A stretch of 64,000 nt of DNA from Ancylostoma caninum. Lineage: Eukaryota; Nematoda; Chromadorea; Rhabditida; Ancylostomatidae. The notes below the pieces were generated by a model that saw only the letters and a list, made by a program, of their open reading frames with translations, was not told where the DNA came from and searched no databases. The stretch lies in contig JBAJFG010000347.1 in the NCBI GenBank assembly GCA_037903475.1, positions 1,178,001 through 1,242,000 on the forward strand, read 5' to 3'. Shown piece by piece: positions 1 to 11,647 of the stretch (position 1 is its first letter; each line of letters opens with the position of its first letter). The translations under genes and the position numbers were made by a program.

Positions 1-131
1 TTTGAGCTCAGTTAATGATTAGTTTTGCTCATTTGCTAATTTTCTAAGCATTTCCCACGTGTGAAGCTTATGCACATACCACAAGTGGCTGCCCCACCCC
101 ACTTTCTAGCGTCCCGAAGGGATATATATAT
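1..131 (+). mobile_element. 3' end of a Helitron-like element (H0), body left of window
   Basis: The first 131 bases match the 3' end of the H1/H2 elements found elsewhere in the window (21000-21140, 35560-35662, and reversed at 30568, 35719, 41575 and 57130). Shared blocks are a TTTGAGCTCAGTTAATGATT-like stretch, a CCCCACCCCACTTTCTAG block and the start of the terminal hairpin, TAGCGTCCCGAAGGG. The last bases of the hairpin and the terminal CTAG are lost and run into a TA repeat, so this end is degraded. The body must lie to the left of the window. Confidence 0.7.
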
Positions 132-2508
132 ACTATATATTGGGTTGTCGGGGAACTGGATTTTTTTTCAGTCTTCGAACTTTTTTTTCTATTGAAGAAC
201 TTCAGGAATGATAATGTGCACAAATCACCTGGAGCCAGCTATCGGGGACAGTTTCAGCACTGCGGGGTCAGTAATCATGTTAATACAGGTCAAAGAACTC
301 ATCAGTAAATGATCGAAAATCGTAAAAGTTGGCGAAGTGCTGCTCGACCAGGGATAATTTCAACGCCCAGGCAAGGTGTTATTTAGAGAGCGCGATGTTG
401 GGCAAGTGTGGTGTGTACGGCACCGTGGTCCGTGCTTGCTCCTCCGAGTGCCGGTGAGTTAAGAAATCTATTTGTACAGCAAAATGCACCCTCAAATACG
501 TTGACGTTGATGAACATCACGGCAGTCGCTCTTATTTGACTATTGTAAATTTTGATGTTGCCCATCATGTTGCTTAGCGGCAACTCTGGCAGAACACACC
601 CTGCACCTAAGCTCAGGAAATCGCAGAGTAAGAAAATGGCTTCGAGGAGACATATCGTTCGAAACGAAGCATTTTGAACGACTGCTCAAGTATTGCTGAC
701 GATCCCCGGTCCAAATGTCATGATGATGTTGCTGTCCCATTTGCTCGTATTAGCGCTCCGCAGGAGCTCGTCCAAGAATATCGCTCGAATTGGTTGCTCG
801 TCCATTTTCGCTCCTAGATAACAAACGGCGCAGCGATACATCCTTACGTAGTCATGGCGAAGATGCTCAGAGGGCAGGGTACCACATATTAACATACCAT
901 GGAGACAGGTCACGTGGGAGGGATACAAGGAAGAATTTTTGGTGGAGTGTCTCAACCATTTCTCGACAACCATATCTATACCTGTTATGCAGGAGTTCCG
1001 AGAGTGGCCTACAACTATCACATGATAGATCATGGGTACCGATCAATAATCGAAGGTTCTGGAACTTTCAAAAAATCGGCTCAAGACTTTCTTACCAACC
1101 TAGTACGTCATAACTGCTATATCTTATTTCCCATTATAAATTATCTTGCATGCAACAGATTGTCCCAGATTGCAGTTGAGTATTCATGTAGCATATTTCG
1201 TTTTATTAATTGTGCAAGACGTTCAACAAGAATAAGGGCCAGTGTTTCAGGAATGATTCTCAAAATACCCATGAGCTGTATGAAAATCCACACGAGATTC
1301 AATTCGAAGGGTTCCATTACCACACATCTTTGTGCCCATGTGTCAGAAGTAGTATGATGAACAGGCCAAAGCTCCTTCATAATATGTGGTTTTGATACGA
1401 TTTTATTCTGAGACCTTCCCACACCAGAATTGAGTACGTAATTATGTCCAGCACGAGCATTTAGAGGTCCTGTAGGGAAATTTGGAAGTTAAAAGCAGTC
1501 GTTCTGGTGGTTGATGTTTTCCACCATGAAAGTTGCTCATCTGCATGGACCAAGGAATAGTGTACACCGTAGGTAAGGCCACTACTTCTACATTCTCTCT
1601 AAGTCCATATAGGAAGCCTCAACCTCTTCTTATTCTAGCCCGATGGTCGGCTCGAGCAAAAAATCTCAGGGCCGGTATTGATGTAGGTCCTCTTATCAGA
1701 AACGACCGGTTCGTATCGGTGGCTGTTCGAAAGAATGTATGTTCATAACCGAGTTCATGTTGACGGGGGCACCAACTCCAAGAACTTCTTCATTGACGCA
1801 TGTTGCAAGAGTTCTGCTCCTGACTCAAGGCATTTAGAGGGTGGTGTCTTTACTTCTCCCTCAGTCCAGAGACGCCGACCTCATCACTCTGGCTTGAATC
1901 ATCAGATCCTCGATGATAGCCTCTGGTGGAAGCCTGCTTGCGTTGAAGGTACAGATTATGATACTCCTTGGTTTAAATAGCCTAGATAAATCTTTGGATT
2001 TGTCGTATAAGTGATTCTTCCAAGTACAAAGTGACACTCTCCTTTCCAGCTTGAAAGCGTAATAGAGAGGGAACAGTTTCTCCCGCTCAATTCCCCTTCT
2101 GGCGCTGGCGAAGGTCTCAAGGCATAGCTAGTCGGGATACTTGGCAGTAGGTTATACAAATAATTTGCTGAAGGCGCCTCCAAACCGCTCTCCTCGCAGA
2201 TTCAAGCCAAATGATCACACGCTTTGGTCCATATTGTTGTGCAAAATACTATCAACATGGTGACGGAGGGAATATATCGCCTTGCCACAGTAGAGGCAGA
2301 CACTTAGTCCATCACCTGAATGGACACGATTCTCGAGGCAGATTGCGTTCGCCTTTGGTCCCGTCTGGCTTGCGATTACCCCTCTTTCCGCAGCTGAGGG
2401 ACTTAGCCTGTAGCCACGTAGCCTCGCAGCAAACTTGATAAGGTCCCTCATATGAGGGCGATCTGTGGTTATGGATAGTAGTATCATCTAATAAGTCGAA
2501 CACTGCAG
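132..2508. other. no recognised gene; upstream part of receptor copy 1
   Basis: Apart from the minus-strand open stretches at 686-1422 I see no coding signal here. Exons 1-6 of receptor copy 1 should lie 5' of 2509, but nothing resembling the exons seen in copies 2 and 3 (TM4, TM5 or the third loop) was found by eye. Either intron 6 spans this whole stretch and the exons lie left of the window, or copy 1 is truncated. Confidence 0.4.
686..1391 (-). other. unrecognised minus-strand open stretches
   Basis: Two minus-strand open stretches follow each other: 1141-1422 (93 codons, a hydrophobic segment around WIFIQLMGILRIIP) and 686-1033 (115 codons, with several Cys and His and the phrase WDSNIIMTFG). 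Their order would suit two exons of a minus-strand gene or a decayed one. I recognise no family and cannot show splice sites, so this could equally be chance. No function is proposed. Confidence 0.15.
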
Positions 2509-5500
2509 GTCCTGGTTTCATTGCTCTGGTTGATAACGATCTTCGCAAGCACTTGGTGCGCGTGTATGCTAACATTGGTGATCGTATCATGGTTCGAACA
2601 TACTCAGGAGGTGGCAGTAATTCAAACCTATGTGGTGAGTACTTTTTTGTATTATACAGTAAGCTGAAAATTCTGAACAAGTTGTAAAATGCATGTATGA
2701 TTCGAAATGTGAATAGAATGCTGCGAATACTGTGTTAGAGATGAGCTGCAACATATCCCTATAGACTTTATTAGTTTCTACCACATTGATCCCATAACTA
2801 GATCAAAAGATTTTTCTCCCAACATCATCCATGCATAATATGTATGTGTACGATTATCTACATACTATCATAAAGCGCAGACTCACCCCCCCCCCCCCCC
2901 ACTTGGTCGCATTGGATGGAGGGAAAGACTGTAATTGGCTACCCCACCCACTTTGCACGCCGCCATTAGGCGATTTGTGTAATATGTCGCATGACTCATT
3001 CAGAAGGTCAGAGGTTCAATTGGAATCCCCGTTTTTGTCAAAATAGCTAATATTGCATGCAAGCAAGGAGTAGTTTAGGTCCAAAGTGTAACTTTCCATT
3101 TAACAAAGATGGGGTAAATTTGGCGAAGTTTTTTCATTTTTAATTACAAAGAAAACTTCACAATTCATCTAGAATAAGGTCTCTAATTTATTGTGTGTGC
3201 TCGTCTGCAGTTAGTATGCTTCAACTGCAACTATGTTTGGAGTCCAACCGAAGAGAATTGAAAGCATGAGAGTGAGTAGTATCATGTCTTGAACGTCGTG
3301 ACAACTTCCGTTTTCAGAATCGCATGACATCACTTGCGCTGCAAGCTATAAACTCTATAAAGAACGAGAAAGAGGTCACTCTGGATTTTTTGAAAGCTTC
3401 GCATCAACACTAATCACCAAAGAAGCACTTCTTTCCCATGTAATATTCCAAGAAAATGTTACTCGAATTAAGTCGCAAAGAAGAGAACTACGCAGATTTG
3501 CAGAAAATCATTGTTAACCGCGCCAAGCGCGGCAAATTCTTTCGTTCCAGTGACCCAAAAGTAACGAAGCACACGAGTCTGGGGCCCGTGTGCCTTGGGA
3601 TTTTTCTTTTTTTTGCGAGCTCAGTTGGCCCAAAAATATCGTGGCACACGATCCCGAGACAAAGCGTCGCGAAGCTCGGGTTATATTACACTAGATGGCA
3701 TAGCCGACTCCACTCGGGTGTTTTACTATTCCAGGCTATTTCAACTTATGAGGACAACCGAGGATTGTTTAGCATATTGCAAAAACTCCGTAGACATGTC
3801 CGCGCGACCTTCTGGGCAAAAATGGCGAAGAATCGATATAATCGAGAAGCGAATCGGTAATCTCGGGTGAAATTAGCCTCTAATATTCGCCGGCCCCAGA
3901 CGAGCATGTGTGTAGAATTTGGTCCGGATCGGTTCATCCTTCGCGATTTCTATTCCTAACGTACAAACATACAAACACATAAATACTTACACACAAGCAC
4001 ACACATACACACACACACGTAAACTTCCACTTATATATATATACCAGTCTGGCCGTCCGGCTGACGCCGGACTTCCAGACTTTTACTAACGCTCGCTTCG
4101 CTCGCATGGCTTCATCCCTTCTTCATTCAAATAAAGTCACAGCTATTCCACATTTTTGCTATAATGTGTCCCACACCCTTTCCATTGCTTTTTCTCATGT
4201 AAAAATGCACTTATCAAAGAGGATTGACCTTCTCGAATCAATTTTATCATTTGCTCAACTGAAATAGCTTTTTGTAACTATATATAACCGGTTCAACCTG
4301 GATTGACCGCAGAAAATGGTATGTCATTCTTTGTTTGTTATAACTGGTCAAGTGATAAGAGTCAGTTAGAACATATAAAAGTGGAGGGTGCGGTGTGTTC
4401 ATAAACAAATGAGAAGAGAAGAACGCGGGGGAGGACGTAAGGAGGAAGGATTCACTCGGATTGCATACTAATCCGCGCAGGGGGCTGACATCTAGTTTTT
4501 TTTAAGATTGATGTTAGACGCCATCGAATCGATTTAACAAATATGGACCTAACATTTCATGACATTTTCCTGAGTAGTGGACACCGGCGCACCCCTCCTG
4601 CATTGGTAGCTATATTTTCAGGCGCTCCTCCACCTTTGAGCGCAGGCGCACCCCTATCACAGCCGTGGACCCGTCTCCCCCACTTTGGGCGCCGGCGCAC
4701 CCTCATCACAGCCGTGGACCCATCTCCCCCCACTTTGGGCGCCGGCGCACCCTTATCACAGTGGTGGACCCGTCTCCCCCCACTTTGGGCGCCGGCGCAC
4801 CCTTAACACAGCCGTGGACCCATCTCCCCCCACTTTGGGCGCCGGCGCACCCTTATCACAGTGGTGGACCCGTCTCCCCCACTTTGGGCGCCGGCGCACC
4901 CTTAACACAGCCGTGGACCCATCTCCCCCCACTTTGGGCGCCGGCGCACCCTTATCACAGTGGTGGACCCGTCTCCCCCACTTTGGGCGCCGGCGCACCC
5001 TTATCACAGCAGTGGACCCGTCTCCCCCACTTTGGGCGCCGGCGCACCCTTATCACAGCCGTGGACCCGTCTCCCCCCACTTTGGGCGCCGGCGCACCCT
5101 TATCACAGCCGTGGACCCGTCTCCCCCACTTTGGGCGCCGTCTCACCCCCCGACGCACCCTTATGGACGCGTCTCCCCCACTTTGCGACGCACCCTTATC
5201 ACAGCCGTGGACCCGTCTCCCCCACTTTGGGCGCCGGCGCACCCTTATCACAGCCGTGGACCCGTCTCCCCCCACTTTGGGCGCCGGCGCACCCTTATCA
5301 CAGCCGTGGACCCGTCTCCCCCCATTTTGGGCGCCGGCGCACCCTTATCACAGCCGTGGACCCGTCTCCCCCCATTTTGGGCGCCGGCGCACCCTTATCA
5401 CAGCCGTGGACCCGTCTCCTCCCACTTTGGGCGCCAGCGCACCCTTATCACAGCAGCGGACCCCTCTCCCCCCACTTTGGGCGCCGGCGCACCCTTATCA

Positions 5501-6032
5501 CAGCCGTGGACCCGTCTCCCCCACTTTGGGCGCCGGCGCATCCTTCATGTAACGGTGGAGTGGTCGGCATCACTCTAAGCCACGCCCTCGAATTTCGTTC
5601 TACACACACACACACACACGTGACACACAAAGTAAGCCCGTTATTATAAGTCATGATATATATATGTAGAGATTTGCATTATTCTATATTCGCCATGAAT
5701 CCACAAGTTTACAGGTTATTTTTGCTCTTATGGCCTATTCGGTGAATTACTATGTCTATTTCACTAAAAATCGTACATATCGCCGGGTATTTCTGGAACA
5801 GTTAGAGTGGATACTTCCGAAAAGGTGTGTCTCACTCATTGTCCTACACAGTCGCCCTTTGCTTCCTTAAATAAAAGGCGTTCAATACTAAAAGAGGCAA
5901 ACAAATGTTATTTCTAGGTTCTTTGCTGGTGTTTACTGGAACGAAACACGAAGTCAAATAGGTGTTCTACCACCACTCCAGAGACGTTTCGTTGCGAATA
6001 ATGACATTCCCCGAAGGGTTCAATCTCAATAA
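2509..6032 (+). CDS. Srsx-like chemoreceptor GPCR, copy 1, last three exons (partial)
   Basis: This is the 3' part of a nematode seven-transmembrane chemoreceptor gene. Exon 7 is 2509-2634 (126 nt, TM6, begins VLVSLLWLITIF). Exon 8 is 5715-5824 (110 nt, TM7 plus the start of the tail, with NYYVYFTKNRTYRRVF). Exon 9 is 5918-6032 and ends in TAA. Introns begin GTGAGT or GTGTGT and end in AG. The phases (0, then 2) match copies 2 and 3, and every exon is open. Intron 7 (3,080 bp) holds H3a. Assignment to Srsx rests on the pattern of the family seen across the three copies; that it is a GPCR of the nematode chemoreceptor type is more certain. A role in sensory neurons is inferred from the family. 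The 5' exons are not visible. Confidence 0.8.
2635..4043. other. left part of copy 1 intron 7; simple repeats
   Basis: This is intronic sequence with a C homopolymer at about 2887-2901. From about 3450 to 4043 it looks like old repeat DNA, ending in (AC)n at about 3990-4018 and (TA)n at 4033-4043, directly against the 3' end of H3a. Open frames at 3456-3870 have no recognisable similarity and I do not call them genes. Confidence 0.4.
4044..5650 (-). mobile_element. Helitron-like element H3a with 49/50-bp minisatellite
   Basis: The 3' end lies at 4044. Read on the minus strand it closes with a 36-nt hairpin (4046-4081) and CTGG, followed by host T. The stem is AGTCTGG/CCAGACT outside and GTCCGGC/GCCGGAC inside, with a TGAC loop. 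Next to it is the H3 subterminal motif (GCGAGCGAAGCGAGC on the element strand, about 4090-4105). The centre is the minisatellite at 4640-5545. The 5' limit is not defined; about 5650 is a guess from where recognisable sequence ends, just past an (AC)n run. It sits in intron 7 of receptor copy 1. Confidence 0.6.
4640..5545. repeat. minisatellite, 49/50-bp unit, about 18 copies
   Basis: Tandem copies of a 49/50-bp unit contain CGCCGGCGCACCCTTATCAC and GTGGACCCGTCTCCCC. The length varies by one C. A shortened, rearranged stretch lies near 5130-5200. Long open frames run through it in several phases (for example 4665-5552 and 4685-5578), but they are by-products of a stop-poor unit. The unit is homologous to the 59-bp unit at 24600-25520, apart from a 10-bp gap. 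Confidence 0.95.
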
Positions 6033-6033
6033 A
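6028..6033 (+). terminator. possible poly(A) signal overlapping copy 1 stop codon
   Basis: AATAAA overlaps the TAA stop of copy 1 exon 9. A second AATAAA-like site lies near 6105. Which one is used, if either, cannot be told from sequence. Confidence 0.25.
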
Positions 6034-7179
6034 TGCTGGTCTTCTAAAATAGGGGTCGTGTCTCTTTCTTCTCTCTCTTTTGAAAGTATTGGTTTATATT
6101 GTAAATAATAAATTTTTCGTTAGTTCAAAGAATGAATGATAAAGCTGTTCTTGATGAGTTGAGTTAACCAGTATTACTGTGTAACAAGAACTATTATAGT
6201 ATTACATATTTTGCATAGTGCAGAGCAAGAGTGCTACTCTCTCATTGAGATCACTGAACTTAAAAATCACTGTCATTCCCGCTAAGCACAACTTTGCCGC
6301 GCATATCGATAAGGGCAGCGATTTGCCTCAGGTAAAGTTTCCTTTGCTGCCTAAGTTGGAATTGGATGGCTTCTTTCGTTTCTGTACTTTTTTTTTCGAT
6401 GGAGACCCCTATGTTACGGCTTTGGGCTTTGGTTGGTGAGTGCACATTGGGGAAAGTCTCCCAGGGCACGTGGGGGGACGTATGCGATATGTGGGGGGTA
6501 AGTGCCCCACGATTTGGGATCCACCCCAGGTACGACTGAGGGTGGACCCATTTCCACTTGCAGTGAGCCCCCACGATTGCCAGAGTTTGTCACAGAGTAA
6601 ACATCGGTACAATTGCGGATCCAGTACAAAGGCCACTTGCGAGCTGCTGAAAACGGTGCCTTTTAACTGAGAATTTGATCTATTGGAATAGATCAGCTCG
6701 CGCGCCTATTGGAACGCGATGTTTACTCCGAGGTGACAGCCCTGTATCAGTTCATCCGCCATTATATCCGCAAATGGCAAAAAAACCTTCCTTTTTTTCA
6801 AACTTTTTTTCAAAGCCATCTTTTTCCCTGGATGCTTCCACATGTTCACCTTATTAATGGGTCGCCAATAGACTTCAGAGTCAGAGGAGGTCCAAGGAGC
6901 AACGACCGTCTTCAGCATTTCGTTTTGGTGGAATTCTGCCGTGATCTTCGTTCCTTTTCAATGAAAACCGACGGAGTCTTGCTGCTTGCACAGGTTCCAG
7001 CCCAGACCATTACAGAAGTGGTAAAATTAGTAATTAATAAAGTTACTGATTAATTAATTAGTTAGCAATTAGTAATAAAGTAATTCTCTTTAGAGCTCAT
7101 ACTTCTACTGATACGCAAAACATATTTGGGAAATTGAGTTATACCACGTAAATTTGCCTGTAGAACACGAGCGTAAACA
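6033..7179. other. spacer after copy 1; no gene recognised
   Basis: The first 100 bp keep homology to the 3' flanks of copies 2 and 3 (CAAATGCTG followed by T-rich sequence). A block at about 6590-6750 resembles 53335-53500 (the H3d relic), including an eroded version of its hairpin, so part of this is old H3-type DNA. I see no receptor exon 1 for copy 2 here. Confidence 0.4.
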
Positions 7180-10039
7180 AATGAAGCTCCGAAATTGTTA
7201 ATATGACTAGCAAAGAGGTCAGTAACCTCTGTCCGAGAACATAAGCCGCACCCTGTATTATGGCACAACATCTAGGCGACATGGAGTTGGAATCATCGTC
7301 AACGACTCCTATCGAGACTTCATCACCGGCTTTCAACGCATCTCCGACCGCCTCATGTCTATCAAGATCATCAGAGGAGGTGACACACTGCGATTTGTAG
7401 GTGCGTAAGCGCTACAGCGATGATGTATTGACGACATGTTTCATACCGCGATCTTGAAGCGCTCACGCATGAGCTCGAAAAAAAATGAAAGTCTAATAAT
7501 CGGTGGTGAATTCAGTGGACATGTCGGGTCTAGTAGATGTGGCTATGAGAGGTGGCACGGCGGTCGAATCTATGGCGCACGAAACAAAGAAAATGCTCCT
7601 CAATTACGCTGAAGCTGCGGAATCCTCCGTGGTGAACACGTTCTTCAATCTTTCAAGAATAAAGATGAACACCTCATTACATACCGCAGTGAAGGGATTG
7701 CGACGCAAATTGTCTACATGCCAGTGCGACGCAAGGAGCTGAAGAATATCACTGATGCCAAAGTGATACTCTCGGATAGTATAGCGCCATAACATCGTCT
7801 TCTTGTCATGGACATGCGCCTTCAACATCGGCTCCCTGTGCGACCAGTGGTTTCAAATGGTGGAAAATGACGGAGCATGAGGCAGAATTGCAAGCTGTGA
7901 CCAAGGCTGCGGTAAGGGTTGCAACTTCGCCAACACGAAATGGCCGCGGTTGGAGCAAGCAATCACCGAAGGAGCAGGCAACCTTTTCGGAATCACTAGA
8001 CCATGAAGACCGTTCATGGACAAGCAGGCGTAGTGGTGGTCAGAGGAGGTCCAAGGCATTGTTAGGAGGAAGAAGGACGAGTACAAGAGGTGGCTAGGGA
8101 TGAGATCGGACGAGAACATGCGGGAATACAGAGAAGCAAAGTCCGCGGCGAAGAGAGCCGTCTCAGCTGCAAAGGCGGCATATTAAAAAGATATGTATGA
8201 AGAATTGGACACCATTGATGGAGAGAAGAAAATCTACCGTATTGCGAAAGCAAATCAACACGTAACTGATGACCTGGGGCATGTTATGCAAATCAGAGAC
8301 AAAGAATGCCTCCCTCAATCCGAACAAAGTTTCTCAAAAATTTTGAACGATTCCCAAAGGTCTTGTCGAAATAAACAATATCTAAAGACGACAATGCTCA
8401 ACCGAATAGTATCTTTTGTTTACACAAGCCACTATGTGCTTACTAGCACCATATAGTTCACTCACTTAGAATAACAGGATGTGGAAATCAACTGACATCG
8501 GCACTTGTAAACGACAATTTTTGCAGTGATATCGTTAACACAAGAAAATAGCGTGAGGTGAAGGAACACGCTGGCTCACTAGTTTCTTCAACGAAATTGC
8601 AGCCGTGGAAAAGCTGCCCAGATCGTGGACGACGAGCACAACAATACCTATTTGGAAGGGAAAAGGAGGCGTAGCGGATTATACGACATATCGACCAATT
8701 AGGCTGCTCTGCCACACGATGAAGGTCTTTGAACAAGTTCTGGACAGTAGACTTCGAGAGATCGTTGAAGTAACGCCGAGTCAGTGTGAGTTCGCCAAGA
8801 ACTGTAGCACAACCGGTGCGATCCATCTGTACGGCTGCTGACTGAGAAGCATCGAGAGAAGAAGAAGACTGTACATTTAGCCTTTCTTGACCTCGAGAAG
8901 GCCTTTGATGGGTACCTCGCGAACTGATTTGGCTGTCACTACGCGCTCAAGGGGTCCTTGAAAAGTACGGCAGATAGGTGCAGCTTCTCTACAGGAATGT
9001 CACCAGTTCAGTCAAAAGCGGTGCAGGAACAACAACACAGTTCGATGTCCGCGTGGGAGTCCATCAGGGTTCTGCACTTTCACCGCTTCTTTTCATTCTT
9101 TGCATGGACATAGTATAGAGTGATCTAAAGTCAGGGCCACCATGGACGCTTTTTTACGCAGACAATGTCGTAATTGCTGCAAGCACCAAGGAGAAACTCC
9201 ACAATGAGGCAAAGGCTTGGAAAGACCGGCTCGAACAATATGCAATGAAACGTAACAAAAAGAAAACAGAGTACCTGGAATGCGGAGAACAAACGCCCGG
9301 TACGATTTCCATCGATAGTGAGGAACTTCCGAAACAGGGATGAGTGGATTATTCGTATCCGGTTGTCCGTTTAGCAGTTATCCGTTAGTTTCCACGTATC
9401 CGCTATCCAGGCTTCCCCGGATAACGGTGCGGATACGGCCGGAAGTAGTGGCTCTACATCGCACGTTCTCAACAGAGGAGAGCTTTCATTTCAAGAATAG
9501 CCAATATATCACTCGTTTCAACGCGTTTTCTGTCATACTTCATCATTGGTTTAGAATCCTGAAGTGAGGTGAGAAGAGGTAATAAGTATTAGTACTTGCT
9601 TGGGAAGAGAAGCTTTTGCTCATGTTCTCTCGATTCTGGATTGTCCGACATTGTGAGACAATAATCTGGAATCTTTTTTTTTTCTTAAGACAACAACGTT
9701 GACCAATGTTGTGAGCACTAACTAACGAAGTTAAAATTGATGACATCGCAGCTCTCCTAAGAGCAGTACCTCCTCTTCGCGTGCTTCATTTCGGTCAGAC
9801 ATTGAACCTTAGTGTTCTTACCAATTTTTTTGAATCTATTAGTCATTATCGTTAAGAATATTCAATGCGATAATGGTCGATACTAGTGAGTTCACCAGAA
9901 TTCCGCAAAAGATATATGAATCAAAGCATGCATATTTGAGTGCCCGCAAAAAATCGCGAAAGTGTTCGGGAGCGAGGCCTTGGAAGGACCAGCCTTTATT
10001 TTTGAAACACTTTATACTGAAAAAGTGGCAAGCATGTAC

Positions 10040-11647
10040 AGTGCCGGCTAAAATTATATAGCCTTTTTGTTTTCTGAGCATAACTTCCATAGATACTGCA
10101 TATTCAAATTTCAAACACAAAATTCAAACACATTCAAACACAAAATTTTTTGTCAAATTTTGTGAGCATGTTTATAACCAACATTATTCGCTGTGACAAC
10201 GGTATCCTCAAAATCGAACGCTTTCTACCTGGAATAAGATAGGCCCCCTTCATTTTCTGAAAAGTCCGCTTTTTCTGTCCTTGACTTTGTTGTCATTGTC
10301 AGGGCCTTAGACCATTGCTTTGCCGGTATAACGTGAGAAAACACATCGAAAACATGGCAAGACCACGTGGAGCAAAGAATCTGACAAAACTGGAGCAGAG
10401 GGCCATTGTAGAAGGACACCGACAGGGAAGGAAACATCATGAACTCGCATCCCAGTTTCATGTATCCAGACAGACTATTAGCAACTTCCTCAAGCATTGG
10501 AAAACTAATGGAGGCCGTGAACATAAGAAGAGAGTAGGAAGACCACGTATCACCACTTCAGTCATAGATAGAAACATTGTGCGTGTGTCGCGCTCAAATC
10601 CAAGACTTACTGCAACGGAGATTGCACGAGAGATAGCTTACCCAGAAGGTCAGAATCCATCTGTTCGAACAGTTAGAAGAAGGTTACAAGCCTTCGGACT
10701 GGAAGCAAGACGTCCTGTGAAAAAACCATTCATTTCCATCAAGAACCGTAAGGCACGAGTGGCATGGGCGCGAGCTCATCTACACTGGCAACGAAAGGAG
10801 TGGAGTGAGGTGCTCTGGTCCGACGAGAGCAAGTACATGCTGTTCGGATCAGACGGAATTAAGTGGATTCGACGACCTGACAGCAAAAGATACGACCCAA
10901 AGTATCTCCCTCCAACTGTGAAGCATGGTGGAGGATCATGTCCTGTGTGGGGATGCTTTTCTGCTCGTGGAATGGGTCCTCTACATCACATCCAAGGTAC
11001 CATGGACCGCCACGTGTACAAAGACATCCTTGAAAATGTCATGCTACCATATGCGAGACAATCCTTGCAACCAGGATTTATTTATCAAGAAGACAATGAT
11101 TCCAAACATCGCTCAAAAGATGTTCAGGCGTAGTTCAACCACCCCAAGTGACCCGTCTTGACTGGCCCAGTCAATCCCCCGACCTAAACATTATCGATCA
11201 GCTATGGGACAAACTAGAGAGACGATTGGCGGGACGAAAGGCCAAGAATGTTGCTGAGAAATTCGCCCAAATTGAACAAGAGTGGAAGAAAATCCCATAG
11301 ACCACCATTGACACCCTAACAGATTCCATGCCAAGAAGATGTCAGCAGTTATTGAAGCAAAAGGTTTCCCAACTAAGTATTAGCACGATCGAGACCACAT
11401 TTGTATGTATATCACTAGTTTTTCTGTTGTAAGAAGCGTTGTATCTTTATTTCCGGTATCGTTAAATTTGATGTTTTTCTATAAATTGAGCTAGGAATGA
11501 AGAAAAATTAGTTCAATAATAGAAACTACTTGGACTAAGTTCCTAGTCCCGTTATACGCCCCTGCTCTTAATTTCACGCACATCCGTTGATATTTAGTGA
11601 ATTTAGACAAAAAAATGTGAAAGGCTTCATAATTTTGGCCGGCACTG
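10040..11647 (+). mobile_element. Tc1-like transposon nested in hAT1
   Basis: Imperfect inverted ends begin CAGTGCCGGCTAAAATTAT at the left and CAGTGCCGGCCAAAATTAT on the complement at the right. TA precedes the left end (10038-10039); the right flank reads CA, so the TA duplication has decayed. The element is 1,608 bp, a usual Tc1 size, and contains one transposase gene with late breaks. A shorter relic with similar ends is at 26830-27359. Confidence 0.85.
10354..11383 (+). pseudogene. Tc1-like transposase, nearly full length, disrupted
   Basis: It is a DDE cut-and-paste transposase of the Tc1 family. From the Met of MARPRGAKNLTKLEQRAI it runs 260 codons to a TAG at 11131. N-terminal helix-turn-helix segments are visible (ELASQFHVSRQTISNFLKHW and the paired second domain NPRLTATEIAREI). 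The catalytic region follows: first Asp in LWSDES, GGGSCPVWGCFS, second Asp in YQEDND. The TAG replaces the Trp expected after the second Asp. A one-base loss soon after shifts the frame, and the last block (SQSPDLNIIDQLWDKLERRL) is out of frame. In that block the third catalytic position reads Asp where Tc1 proteins normally have Glu. Another shift precedes the C-terminal AKGFPTKY. Not functional. Confidence 0.85.

Noticed and set aside
3456..3870. Overlapping 134- and 91-codon frames in copy 1 intron 7
   Set aside because: Two phases of the same stretch are open, there is no similarity to a known protein, and the context is repeat-rich intron.
4665..5578. Proline-rich open frames of 295 and 297 codons
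   Set aside because: Two phases of the same 49/50-bp array are open at once, the unit length is not a multiple of three, and the reading passes through several frames of one DNA repeat.
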